From: Clostridia bacterium
GTDB taxonomy: Bacteria > Bacillota > Clostridia > Christensenellales > Aristaeellaceae
DNA: 64,000 nt
Direction of reading: 5' to 3'
NCBI GenBank assembly: GCA_017404985.1
Contig: JAFRBK010000011.1
Coordinates: 1 to 64,000, forward strand
Position numbers and translations under genes: made by a program. Shown piece after piece: positions 9,883 to 18,137 of the stretch. The notes under the pieces were generated by a model that saw only the letters and a program-made list of their open reading frames with translations, was not told the DNA's origin and did not search any database. Numbering within the stretch: the stretch's first letter is position 1; every line of letters begins with the position of its first letter.

Positions 9883-11664
9883 TTACGGCTGTTCCGGGGT
9901 TTCCTCTGCCTGGCGGACAGTGTTCTTTCCCTCTGCTTTGGCCTGGTACAGGGCAGTATCGGTACGAACCACCAGGGGATCGGGTTTTTCTTCGGGCATC
10001 GCCTGGGCCACACCGAAGCTGGCGGATACTTTTCCGCATTTGTCAAACCACATTTTTTCGATTTCAAGCCGGATCTTTTCCGCAAAGGCCGCCGCCGCTT
10101 CCCGGGTCATTCCGGGCAGCATGAGCATGAATTCCTCCCCGCCCCAGCGCCCGCAGGAAGCATCGGAATTCAGTTTCCGGACCGCCTGATGGATCAGGTC
10201 GGAAATGCGCATCAGCACCTGGTCGCCTTCCTGGTGGCCGTAAGTATCGTTGATATGCTTGAAGTCGTCCAGATCCATCATCACGAGGCTGGTCGCGTTC
10301 CCGCCGTCCGGTTTGTCCTTGTTTTCCTCAATACGGTCCGTAATGCGGCGCTGGATTTCTCCCCGGTTGTACAGCCGGGTCAGCTGGTCCGTAATCGCCA
10401 TCACGGAAAGGGTGGCGTTGGCTTCCATGACCTCCGCAGTAGCGGTATTGATGAAGTTGACCAGCCGGTTCACCATGGACATCGTGGATTCGTTGTTTTC
10501 TGTTTCCTTCGGCAGGGCCTCGGTTTTTCGGGTTTCGGAGGTTCCCTCCCGCATGCCGGCAATCACCAGGGTCAGGTTGTGGTGGTCCATACAGCCTTCC
10601 CAGCGGATCAGTTCCCCGGCTGTGCAGAACCCGTACGTGGGAGCAATCCTGTGAAAAGGAACGATTTCCCGGGTGGCTTCTGTCCCGCCCCAGTAAGTTT
10701 TCCTCCCGAAACAATCGAAAACCGAAATCACTTCCGGTGCAAAATCTCCGATCTCCCGAACACATTTCATCACGTCCTGCATGATCGTTTCCGGGTCACC
10801 GTACGTCAGGTGCAGGATACTGCCCTCGGGAATTCTCGTGCTCATGGTCAGCGCCCCGTTTTCGTCACAGGAAAGGGCATGGCGCAGCAGCGTCCGGCCG
10901 TCTTGCTCCACGGCGAACGGAAACTCCAGCGCATTATAGAAGATATGGTCGTCGTTGGGAATCCGCAGATAGTGCTCATAAATCTGGTACGCCGGATGCC
11001 CGTCCAGTTCATGCACAACATACCCGTCCGCCCGGGTGATCTTCATCGGATACCCCAGCGGTTTCCACCCGCTGACATACGCATACTGAATATGGAAATC
11101 GCTTCCGCCGATAAAGGTCATCAGAACGCCCGCAGAGTGGAAGGGCTGGCCTTTCTTGAACAGAAACGCCCGGAAGATATTGTCGCCGAAGGCGCCCCCG
11201 CCCCAGACGGGAACCTCTTCCGGAATCTCCTGCTGAATCGCCTTGCATACGTCCCGGATCGGCACCGTATCGATGGTGGTAATGGCCTCGATGGCTTTCA
11301 CGCCCTGCAGCCTGGCCATCCATGCGCGCAGGCCGTCCTGGAACGGCTGAATATCCCCGTCCTCAATCGGGAAAAACACCGGTATGGCAAAGCTGTCCGG
11401 TTTTTCAAAAATGGTGCAGGAAACCACCAGCTTCTCGGTGGATACGCAGCCGCCGTAGATGCAGCCGGAAGCGGAAGCCCCTACATATTCGGCATCGGGC
11501 ATCAGCTCGTCGATGGCGGCGCACACCGCTTCGATATCCTTTCTCTCAGCTCCATCCGAAAAAATATGAATCCAGGCCGCCCCGCCCTGTTGCCGGGCTT
11601 TCCATTCGGATACGGTTTCCCGAAAACTCTTTTCTCCGCTGTAAGCTGTCTGGAACTGCTTCAT
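9883..11664 (-). CDS. FIST sensor-diguanylate cyclase
   Basis: 593 residues, ATG preceded by AGGAGA. The N-terminal half (about 1-390) matches the FIST N and FIST C sensory modules (ASASGCIYGG, WGGGAFGDNIFRAF, FCTAGELI), thought to bind small molecules such as amino acids. A short helical linker follows, then a GGDEF domain (about 420-585) with the site as WGGEEF and upstream DLDDFKHINDTYGH. GGEEF is a known active variant, so cyclic-di-GMP synthesis is likely. No membrane segment: a cytoplasmic receptor-cyclase. Ends with an EETPEQP tail. Confidence 0.92.
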   Translation of the reverse strand: MKQFQTAYSGEKSFRETVSEWKARQQGGAAWIHIFSDGAERKDIEAVCAAIDELMPDAEYVGASASGCIYGGCVSTEKLVVSCTIFEKPDSFAIPVFFPIEDGDIQPFQDGLRAWMARLQGVKAIEAITTIDTVPIRDVCKAIQQEIPEEVPVWGGGAFGDNIFRAFLFKKGQPFHSAGVLMTFIGGSDFHIQYAYVSGWKPLGYPMKITRADGYVVHELDGHPAYQIYEHYLRIPNDDHIFYNALEFPFAVEQDGRTLLRHALSCDENGALTMSTRIPEGSILHLTYGDPETIMQDVMKCVREIGDFAPEVISVFDCFGRKTYWGGTEATREIVPFHRIAPTYGFCTAGELIRWEGCMDHHNLTLVIAGMREGTSETRKTEALPKETENNESTMSMVNRLVNFINTATAEVMEANATLSVMAITDQLTRLYNRGEIQRRITDRIEENKDKPDGGNATSLVMMDLDDFKHINDTYGHQEGDQVLMRISDLIHQAVRKLNSDASCGRWGGEEFMLMLPGMTREAAAAFAEKIRLEIEKMWFDKCGKVSASFGVAQAMPEEKPDPLVVRTDTALYQAKAEGKNTVRQAEETPEQP

Positions 11665-11712
11665 TTTTCTTCTCCTGTAATATAAACAGTTTTTGCACTT
11701 ATATGTTATTAT

Positions 11713-11743
11713 ATTATAACGCTTTTGGGGACCTGTAAGTCAA
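11713..11743 (-). promoter_or_regulatory. Promoter of the FIST-GGDEF gene
   Basis: Reverse strand: TTGACT at 11743-11738 and TATAAT at 11718-11713. The spacer is long (19 bases); overlapping A/T-rich alternatives could give 17-18. Confidence 0.5.
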
Positions 11744-11805
11744 GCGCAGGAATCCATTTCTTCATCATATCCTCGAAAAAAGCACAGAATGTTCCGTGAA
11801 CGGAA

Positions 11806-11831
11806 ACAAGCTGCCTCTTTTGGCAGCTTGT
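11806..11831 (-). terminator. Terminator of the small membrane protein gene
   Basis: Arms ACAAGCTGCC and GGCAGCTTGT make a perfect 10-base stem a few bases after the stop at 11836. On the reverse strand it ends in TTCCGTT, so the T-run is weak. Confidence 0.6.
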
Positions 11832-11835
11832 CGGT

Positions 11836-12366
11836 TTATTTCATCAGCGTCATGCTCCGGATTTTCCACTGTCCCGCTTCCTTTGTCAGCAGGATGCGGT
11901 ACTGGGCATCCGGCCATTCCGGCGGATACACTGCCTTCGCCCCGTCCCGGGCGATCACTTCGTCTGCCTTGAGCCCCTTGACCCGGCCGTCAATCCGGGG
12001 GATGCTTTCCGTCACCGTCACACGGACCGAGGATTCCCATGGCCACACCCAGAGGAACCCCATTTCCAGCCGGTGGTCAATGCCCCGAATGTTGTAGTTT
12101 TCGTACCGGGAATTTCCCAGCGCGGCCGCTTTCAATTCCGTATCGTTGGCAATCACGCTGTTTTGAAAATATTTTTTCAGCTCATCCTGGTCATCGGCGA
12201 TCCCCATGATCACCTTTGCCCGGTTGGCCATGCCGTCCTTCAGCACAATCTGGATGTTGGTCAGGTTCATGGCATAGTAAAAGATGGTAATCCCCAGTCC
12301 GAGAAGGACGCAGAGCAGCAGCAACCGCGAAGTTAAATACCATACGGTCCTGCGCAGATACTTCAC
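11836..12366 (-). CDS. Membrane-anchored protein of unknown function
   Basis: 176 residues from a GTG start with GGAGGAGG upstream. One hydrophobic segment (about 12-34: LLLLCVLLGLGITIFYY) anchors it, with the rest outside the membrane. The soluble part resembles the NTF2-like domains of small lipoproteins and transposon conjugation proteins, ending in GQWKIRSMTLMK, but I cannot name the family. It follows the NYN gene at 64 bases with a hairpin between, so may be partly separate. Confidence 0.7.
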   Translation of the reverse strand: MKYLRRTVWYLTSRLLLLCVLLGLGITIFYYAMNLTNIQIVLKDGMANRAKVIMGIADDQDELKKYFQNSVIANDTELKAAALGNSRYENYNIRGIDHRLEMGFLWVWPWESSVRVTVTESIPRIDGRVKGLKADEVIARDGAKAVYPPEWPDAQYRILLTKEAGQWKIRSMTLMK

Positions 12367-12400
12367 GTGCCCTCCTCCTTTCTGTGGGATGCCGTATAAT

Positions 12401-12420
12401 AAACGGGCATCCGCCCGTTT
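12401..12420 (-). terminator. Hairpin after the NYN gene
   Basis: AAACGGGC / GCCCGTTT, an 8-base stem with ATCC loop, ten bases past the stop at 12431; the reverse strand continues TATTATA. Confidence 0.5.
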
Positions 12421-12430
12421 TCATTCCCGT

Positions 12431-13426
12431 TTACAGCAGCTTGATCAGCATGGTTTTTTGCTCGTCCATTTCTACAACCACCAGCCCGTCCTTCTCCAGC
12501 TGTTTCATCACGTCTGAGAAGCGTTTGAAGCCGATGGATTTCTCGTTGAAATCCGGATAGGCGGTAATGATGTCCGCCTTCAGAATGGACGGGTTCACGC
12601 GGTCAAACCCGCCTTCCTTGTAGGCTTTGATCTGCGCGGCAAAAGCTTCCTTCCAGTTCTCCCGCGTCAGCTGGGGAATCTGCTCTCCGCTGTCGCCGGT
12701 GTTGTTCAGTCCGACCATCACGTCGAAATTGTCGTTGTGCACCCGCAGGTCGCCGAAGCGGTTCGCCAGCTTCATCAGCAGTTTGTAGAACGTGGCGCAT
12801 CCGTATGCCTTTTCGTTGAAATCAGGCCGCAGCCGCAGCAGCGTGCCCTTCAGCTCGCTGGCATAGATCTCGTCCCTGTCCTGCTCCTCCAGCACGGTGG
12901 TCAGCAGCTTGTTCAGTTCGCTCTCGTCCGCCAGCTCCTCGCTGCCGTTCCCGGCCCGCTGTTGTTTGGGCTTCTCCACGTTCCGCTTCCGTACAGATTC
13001 CAGGAATTGGAACTCGTTGCACGCGTTAATGAAAATGTTGCTGGCCGCTTCGCTGCGGCTGATTCCCAGAACGAACTTGCCCATGCTCTTCAGCCGCCCC
13101 ACCAGCGGGGTATAGTCGCTGTCGCCCGAAACAATGCAGAAGCTGTCGATCAGCTCATTCTTGTAGGCGACCTCCAGTGCGTCGATCACCAGCTGGATAT
13201 CCGCGTTATTTTTCTGGCTGATCCCGTAGCGAAGGCTGGGCACCACCGTAAAAGTGTTACTCAGAAGCACTTCCTTCAGGTCACCGAACTTATCGGTATA
13301 TCCATACACTTTTCCCAGCAGAATATCCCCCCGGATTTTCACCTTCTCCAGGATGCTGTTCAGCGTGGCTACCTTAGCCCCGCAGTTTTCCAAATCCACA
13401 AAAACCGCAAATTTACTCAGAACCAA
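12431..13426 (-). CDS. NYN (PIN-like) ribonuclease with LOTUS/OST-HTH repeats
   Basis: 331 residues. The N-terminal 150 residues form a NYN domain of the LabA/DUF88 type: FVDLENC, KNNADIQLVIDAL and VSGDSDYTPLV supply the acidic metal-binding residues of a PIN-like nuclease. Two tandem modules follow (about 175-240 and 260-330), the repeated pattern of LRPDFNEKAYG and YPDFNEKSIGF marking OST-HTH/LOTUS RNA-binding domains. The only start that keeps FAVFVDLEN intact is TTG at 13426, with GGAAGAAGG just before; the next Met is beyond residue 110. Probably acts on structured RNA; target unknown. Confidence 0.85.
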   Translation of the reverse strand: MVLSKFAVFVDLENCGAKVATLNSILEKVKIRGDILLGKVYGYTDKFGDLKEVLLSNTFTVVPSLRYGISQKNNADIQLVIDALEVAYKNELIDSFCIVSGDSDYTPLVGRLKSMGKFVLGISRSEAASNIFINACNEFQFLESVRKRNVEKPKQQRAGNGSEELADESELNKLLTTVLEEQDRDEIYASELKGTLLRLRPDFNEKAYGCATFYKLLMKLANRFGDLRVHNDNFDVMVGLNNTGDSGEQIPQLTRENWKEAFAAQIKAYKEGGFDRVNPSILKADIITAYPDFNEKSIGFKRFSDVMKQLEKDGLVVVEMDEQKTMLIKLL

Positions 13427-13494
13427 AACCTTCTTCCAATAAAAGATAACTATATAAGTATACCATATCCTGATGAGAAATTTCTACTGTTTTA

Positions 13495-13523
13495 TGGACA
13501 AAGCCCCTTCCTCAGGGTAGAAT
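13495..13523 (+). promoter_or_regulatory. Promoter of the glycosyltransferase pair
   Basis: TGGACA at 13495-13500, 17-base spacer, TAGAAT at 13518-13523; the GTG start is 37 bases downstream. Confidence 0.55.
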
Positions 13524-13559
13524 AGAGATAATGATTGCCAGAAGGAAGGAGGGAGTTCC

Positions 13560-14330
13560 GTGCCGGCACCGCTGTCCGCCTGTATTGTCCTCTATCATTG
13601 CGGGGACGAGGTCAGCCAGGCGCTCCGCTGCATTCAGAATGCTGATCTGGAAGTGGCGGTTTATCTGTGCGACAACTCCCCCGAAGAGATCACCGCCGAA
13701 AAGCTCCAGTGGTCTTTCCCGGGAATCACGGTGCTTCCCCAATCCGGCAACATTGGCTTCGGCCGGGCCAACAATGCGGTTCTGCCACACCTCAAAAGCA
13801 AATACCATTTGATTATGAATCCGGATATCACCTTTGATCCTTCCCTGCTCGGCCGCATGATCAACTATATGGAAGCCCATCCCAGCATCGCCATCCTGAC
13901 TCCCCGCGTCCTGAACACGGACGGCACCGAACAGTTCCTGCCGAAAAAGCAGATTGCGGTGCATTATCTGCTGGGCGGCCTGTTTGAAAACTTCGGCGGC
14001 GTTTTCCGCCGCTGGCGGGAAGAGTTCACCCTGGCAGATCTCGATGTGCAGTTCCCGATGCCTGTGGAGTTTGCCACCGGCTGTTTCCTGCTGATCAAAA
14101 CCTCTGTGTTTCAGCAGCTGGGCGGCTTTGATCCTCGTTTCTTCCTTTATCAGGAGGATTCGGACCTCAGCCGCCGGGTCCTGGAACAGAAACTGGGCAG
14201 CATCGTCTATCACCCGGATATGGTGATCACCCACCGCTGGGCCAGGGAGAACACCCGAACGTTTAAAGGCCGGATGCGCCAGATGCGCTCCGTCATGAAA
14301 TATTTCTTGAAATGGGGGATCAGCTGGTGA
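13560..14330 (+). CDS. Family 2 glycosyltransferase (rhamnosyltransferase-like)
   Basis: 256 residues from GTG at 13560, with GGAAGGAGGGAG just upstream. GT-A fold: SACIVLYHC start, donor-site NIGFGRANNAVL, the metal-binding DxD-like NPDITFD, and QEDSDLSRR in the acceptor region, the pattern of WbbL-type dTDP-rhamnosyl and related transferases. No membrane segment, so it works at the inner face on lipid-linked glycans. The last bases overlap the next glycosyltransferase start (GTGA), so both are made together. Sugar specificity is not readable. Confidence 0.88.
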   Translation: MPAPLSACIVLYHCGDEVSQALRCIQNADLEVAVYLCDNSPEEITAEKLQWSFPGITVLPQSGNIGFGRANNAVLPHLKSKYHLIMNPDITFDPSLLGRMINYMEAHPSIAILTPRVLNTDGTEQFLPKKQIAVHYLLGGLFENFGGVFRRWREEFTLADLDVQFPMPVEFATGCFLLIKTSVFQQLGGFDPRFFLYQEDSDLSRRVLEQKLGSIVYHPDMVITHRWARENTRTFKGRMRQMRSVMKYFLKWGISW

Positions 14331-15259
14331 CAACCTGCGTGCTGCTGGCCGCCTACAACGGGGAAAAACACCTTCAGGAGCAGCTGGATTCCCTGCGAAA
14401 CCAGACAGACCCCGATTTTTCCGTCCTCATCCAGGATGACGGTTCCACAGATGGCACCCTGTCCCTGCTGGAAAATGCCTGCAGGGAGGATTCCCGCTTC
14501 AGGATGGCCGGTGAATCCGGACGCGGCCTCGGCCCGGCCGGCAATTTTTTATCCCTGATTCGCCAGAGTGATGCGGACCGGGTTCTGCTTTGTGACCAGG
14601 ACGACCTGTGGGAGCCGGAGAAAATTGCCCGCCTGAAGCAGGAGATGAATCGTGCCGAATCCGCCTGGGGAGCCTCATGCCCCTTGCTGGTGCATTCCGA
14701 CTGCCTCCTGATGGATGAAAGCGGCGCCCCCCTGCCGGAAACCTTTTTCCGGCATCAGGGCTGGGATCCAGCCGCCGTCACGCTGCCCCGGCTGCTGGTG
14801 CAGAATAACGTCACCGGCTGTACTCTCGTCATGAACCGCCCGCTGGCCTCACTGATTGCTGCCCACGGCAAGGCGAAGGACCTCTTCATGCACGACTGGT
14901 TCATTGCACTGACCGCTGCCTCCTTCGGACATGTGGTTTTCCTGGATGAGCCGCTGACCCGCTACCGCCAGCACGGGGAAAACGCCGTCGGTGCCAGCAA
15001 AAAGGGGCTGCTGGCCCGGGGTTTCGCCGCCCTGCGGCAGGGGGACAAGGCCAGGCGCAGAATTCTCCTGACCTACACCCATACCCTGGTGTTCCGAAAG
15101 CTGTATGAGGGAGAACTGCCGGAGGAGGCGGATCGGATCACTTCCGCATATCTGGCCACCCGGCGGATGCCGAAACTCCGCCGTGTCCGGGAAGTCCGTC
15201 GCCTGGGCTGCACGATGCAGAGCCCGGTCACCCGCATGGGCCAGATAATCTTCGGCTGA
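14327..15259 (+). CDS. Family 2 glycosyltransferase
   Basis: 310 residues. GTG at 14327 overlaps the previous stop as GTGA and has GGGGGA seven bases before it; an ATG at 14312 lies in frame but has no ribosome site. Motifs: AAYNGEKHLQEQLDSL, DDGSTDGT, CDQDDLWEPEKI (DxD region) and MHDWFIAL, typical of rhamnan and O-chain GT2 enzymes. The C-terminal 90 residues are basic. Coupled to the preceding transferase, it likely adds the adjoining sugar of a cell-surface polysaccharide. Confidence 0.88.
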   Translation: MTTCVLLAAYNGEKHLQEQLDSLRNQTDPDFSVLIQDDGSTDGTLSLLENACREDSRFRMAGESGRGLGPAGNFLSLIRQSDADRVLLCDQDDLWEPEKIARLKQEMNRAESAWGASCPLLVHSDCLLMDESGAPLPETFFRHQGWDPAAVTLPRLLVQNNVTGCTLVMNRPLASLIAAHGKAKDLFMHDWFIALTAASFGHVVFLDEPLTRYRQHGENAVGASKKGLLARGFAALRQGDKARRRILLTYTHTLVFRKLYEGELPEEADRITSAYLATRRMPKLRRVREVRRLGCTMQSPVTRMGQIIFG

Positions 15260-15274
15260 AGCCCAAAAAAGTGC

Positions 15275-15303
15275 TTGCAATTTCTCCGGGATCGTGATAT
15301 CAT
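15275..15303 (+). promoter_or_regulatory. rpmB promoter
   Basis: TTGCAA at 15275-15280, 17-base spacer, TATCAT at 15298-15303. Confidence 0.75.
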
Positions 15304-15346
15304 AGGTAAGCTTGATGTGTACCACTCCAAGAGGAGGATGATTTCC

Positions 15347-15559
15347 ATGGGTAAGTTTTGTGAGATTTGCGAAAAGGGCACGCTGAACGGCAATAACGTC
15401 AGCCATTCCAACCGCAAGAGCCATCGGATCTGGGCGCCCAATGTGCAGAGCGTTCGTGTGATGGTCAACGGCGCCGCCCGGCGGATGAATGTATGCACCC
15501 GTTGCCTGCGCAGCGGCAATGTGCAGCGCGCGCTGCCCAAGCTTCACGAAGAAGCATAA
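15347..15559 (+). CDS. rpmB: Large-subunit ribosomal protein bL28
   Basis: 70 residues from the ATG at 15347, preceded by GGAGG; an in-frame upstream extension lacks a ribosome site. Cys5, Cys8, Cys50 and Cys53 form the zinc ribbon of the C+ form of L28. The HSNRKSHRIWAPN core is the conserved rRNA-binding stretch. It has its own promoter and a strong terminator, so it is monocistronic. As the zinc-binding form it may be linked to zinc status together with the zur operon at 48 kb, but no Zur-like site is seen here. Confidence 0.97.
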   Translation: MGKFCEICEKGTLNGNNVSHSNRKSHRIWAPNVQSVRVMVNGAARRMNVCTRCLRSGNVQRALPKLHEEA

Positions 15560-15579
15560 GCCCCCGAGCAAAGCAATAT

Positions 15580-15609
15580 CCCGCCTGTTGTGCGACAGGC
15601 GGGTTTTTT
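15580..15609 (+). terminator. rpmB terminator
   Basis: Nine-base stem CCCGCCTGT / ACAGGCGGG (15580-15588, 15595-15603) followed by six T. Confidence 0.92.
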
Positions 15610-15635
15610 GTTGCTGTTTTTGCGGCGCTGTATGC

Positions 15636-16682
15636 TTACGGGGTCTGAAGGTTTTTCCCGAGCCACGCCCGGCCTTCCTCCCGAAGGCTGTCCAGCCCCC
15701 GCGTTTCGATGGTTCGCCGGAAATGGTCAATCCGGCTGTTTTTGTTTTCCGGGTCTTCCTCCCGGTATCGGCGCATCAGCTCGGTACGGATCCCGAAAAT
15801 GGTGGCAAAGGCTAGCCCGTGGAAGCTGTCAGTAACCATCCACTCCGCCTTTCGGACCGCGCCGAGAAATCCTTCCGGCCCGATCCCGTCCAGTACCTCA
15901 TACCCCTGTTCATAGCTTTCCGCGGTCACCGGCATCACCAGCACCCGCAGCCCCGTTTCCCGGTGGATCTGCCGGACTTTTTCCCAGTAGGCCGGGTTCT
16001 CTCCGATGAAATAGCACAGGCAGTATGGATCCCCGCCGGGGCCGTCCTCAGCGGCCGCTTCCCATTCTTCCCGGGAAAGCAGGCACACCGGATCCGGCAT
16101 CACGGCCGCGGTTTTCCCCGTCATTTGCTTCAACAGCGCGGCTCCCTCATCCTCCCGGACGGAAATCGCCCGAAAACCCTCCGTCCATTTACGGATCATC
16201 CGGGCTTTGGCCGGAGCGGGCAGCGTTTTAACCCCAAGGCTGGCTGCATAGGCGATTTTGGCGGTTTTCTTTTCGGCAAACGTCAGAAAATAGGCCGGAT
16301 TCAGCCATACCGGGTTCCAGATCTGGTCGCTTCCGCACACCAGAATATCCAGCTCTCTGCTCTGTTCCGCCAATTCCCTTTGGTTGCGGCACACCGGACT
16401 CAGGTTCATGTACCGCTCATAGAAGGCGGGAATCGCTGAGCTTTTTTCTCTCGCCCCTGCCCGGCCGGCCTTGACATTCCGCTTCCGAATACCTTCCAGA
16501 ATCAGTTTGGGATGGTTCCGGCTCTGCAAAAGGTTCCGGACCTTTTCCTGCCGGTCCGGACGGTAATCCAGATGAAGGCATTCATGGCCCAGTTCCCGGA
16601 TCACCCGCTGCAGCGCGTAAGCCTGCAGAGAGGATCCGTAGTTGTCGTTATGCAAAAATGTGATGATGCCGACCCGGGCCAT
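15636..16682 (-). CDS. Polysaccharide pyruvyl transferase family protein
   Basis: 348 residues, start ATG with GGAGGAGGG upstream. Opening GIITFLHNDNYGSSLQAYAL and later SDQIWNPVW and TDSFHGLAFATIFG are hallmarks of the PS_pyruv_trans (CsaB-like) family, which transfers ketal pyruvate from phosphoenolpyruvate to sugars of cell-surface polymers. It is the last gene of a minus-strand group (topB, pepF, small acidic protein, 2-epimerase), 19 bases after the epimerase. Together with the epimerase and the two facing glycosyltransferases it points to a pyruvylated, ManNAc-containing surface glycan. Confidence 0.87.
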   Translation of the reverse strand: MARVGIITFLHNDNYGSSLQAYALQRVIRELGHECLHLDYRPDRQEKVRNLLQSRNHPKLILEGIRKRNVKAGRAGAREKSSAIPAFYERYMNLSPVCRNQRELAEQSRELDILVCGSDQIWNPVWLNPAYFLTFAEKKTAKIAYAASLGVKTLPAPAKARMIRKWTEGFRAISVREDEGAALLKQMTGKTAAVMPDPVCLLSREEWEAAAEDGPGGDPYCLCYFIGENPAYWEKVRQIHRETGLRVLVMPVTAESYEQGYEVLDGIGPEGFLGAVRKAEWMVTDSFHGLAFATIFGIRTELMRRYREEDPENKNSRIDHFRRTIETRGLDSLREEGRAWLGKNLQTP

Positions 16683-16701
16683 GTCCGTCCCTCCTCCCCG
16701 C

Positions 16702-17796
16702 TTACTCCTTCAACAGGATGTCCGCAATTCGTTCGCAGGCGTGACCGTCCCCGTAGGGATTCTCCGCATGGGCCATCGCCTCGTAGGCCGCCCGGTCATC
16801 CAGCAGCCGGGTAAACTCGCTGTAAATTACTTCCTCGTCGGTTCCCGTCAGCCGCAGCGTTCCGGCCGCGATGCCTTCCGGCCGCTCCGTGGTGTTCCGC
16901 ATCACCAGCACCGGCTTGCCCAGGCTGGGCGCCTCCTCCTGGATACCGCCGCTGTCAGTCAGGATCAGGTAGCTGCGGGCCATAATGTTGTGGCAATCCA
17001 GCACATCGATCGGTTCGATCAGCCGGATCCGGTCACAGCCCGCCAGTTCCTCCGCCGCCGCTTCCCGGACCGCCGGATTCATGTGGATGGGATACAGCAC
17101 TTTGACATCCGGGTGCTCTTCCGTCACCCGCCGGATCGCGCGGAACATGGCATGCATATGCTCACCCAGGTTTTCCCGCCGGTGGGCTGTCAGCAAAATC
17201 AGCCTGCTCCCCTCCGCCCAGTCCAGTTCCGGGTGCCGGTAGCCGTCCCGCACTGTCGTTTTCAGTGCGTCGATCACGGTGTTCCCGGTCACATAGATGG
17301 TCTCCGGCTTTTTTCCTTCCCGAATCAGGTTTTCCCTGCTCAGCTTCGTCGGTGCAAAATTGTACCGTGCCACGATGCTGACAGCCTCCCGGTTGAATTC
17401 CTCCGGGTAGGGGGACGTGATGTCATAGGTTCTCAGCCCGGCTTCCACATGGCCCACGGGAATCTGCAGATAGAAACATGCCAGGGCCGCCGCGAAGGTC
17501 GTGCTGGTATCGCCGTGAACCAGCACGACGTCTGGCTTTTCCTTTTCCAGCACCCCACGGATGCCTTCCAGAACGTGGATCGTAATGTCAAACAGGGTCT
17601 GGCGGTCCTTCATGATGGCCAGGTCATAGTCCGGTTCCACCTGAAACGCCTCCAGCACCTGGTTCAGCATATCCCGGTGCTGTCCCGTCACGCAGACCAC
17701 CGTCTGCGCCTCCGGCCGTTTCTTCAGTTCCTTTACCAGTGGGCACATTTTGATCGCTTCCGGCCGGGTGCCGAAAACCAGCATGATTTTTTTCAT
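16702..17796 (-). CDS. mnaA: UDP-N-acetylglucosamine 2-epimerase (non-hydrolysing)
   Basis: 364 residues, the usual length. Conserved landmarks: FGTRPEAIKMCPL at the N-terminus, VHGDTSTTFAA, GHVEAGLRTYD, FNREAVS, TAHRRENLGEH and LTDSGGIQEEAPSLGKPVLVMR. The enzyme interconverts UDP-GlcNAc and UDP-ManNAc in the cytoplasm, feeding teichoic-acid linkage units or capsules. Its ATG overlaps the stop of the small acidic gene by four bases. Also called WecB. Confidence 0.96.
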   Translation of the reverse strand: MKKIMLVFGTRPEAIKMCPLVKELKKRPEAQTVVCVTGQHRDMLNQVLEAFQVEPDYDLAIMKDRQTLFDITIHVLEGIRGVLEKEKPDVVLVHGDTSTTFAAALACFYLQIPVGHVEAGLRTYDITSPYPEEFNREAVSIVARYNFAPTKLSRENLIREGKKPETIYVTGNTVIDALKTTVRDGYRHPELDWAEGSRLILLTAHRRENLGEHMHAMFRAIRRVTEEHPDVKVLYPIHMNPAVREAAAEELAGCDRIRLIEPIDVLDCHNIMARSYLILTDSGGIQEEAPSLGKPVLVMRNTTERPEGIAAGTLRLTGTDEEVIYSEFTRLLDDRAAYEAMAHAENPYGDGHACERIADILLKE

Positions 17797-18137
17797 TCGT
17801 CCCAGTCCACCAATCCTTTGGACTCCAGGTACTCCTGCTGGTAGTCCATATAATCGTCCACCAGGGAGGCCAGTTTCACCGCTTTCACCGGATCCAGGTG
17901 GTTTTTCTCTGCCAGCGTTTCCACCATGTATTCAAAGGCGTCGTCGTCCTCATAGTACTCGGTGCCGGCGTTTCCTTCCTCGTCGATCACATGGTGCTCG
18001 TGCATATAAGCCATATCGGCGTCAATGGTCTGGCTGATCAGTTCGGGAATCATCTCCGCCAGTTCCGGATGGTCTTTCGGGTGAATCCGCGGAATAATAA
18101 AAGCCAGTGCTTCCTCTTTGTCATATCCCTTCATCAT
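17793..18137 (-). CDS. Small acidic protein of unknown function
   Basis: 114 residues, strongly acidic, helical in appearance, no signal peptide or Cys. It overlaps the upstream pepF stop and the downstream epimerase start by four bases each, so it is certainly translated as part of that operon. Two ATG codons in tandem open the frame; either would serve. Residues 5-45 (HPKDHPELAEMIPELISQ) and the EYYEDDDAFEYMVE stretch show no catalytic motif. I do not recognise the family. Confidence 0.8.
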   Translation of the reverse strand: MMKGYDKEEALAFIIPRIHPKDHPELAEMIPELISQTIDADMAYMHEHHVIDEEGNAGTEYYEDDDAFEYMVETLAEKNHLDPVKAVKLASLVDDYMDYQQEYLESKGLVDWDE

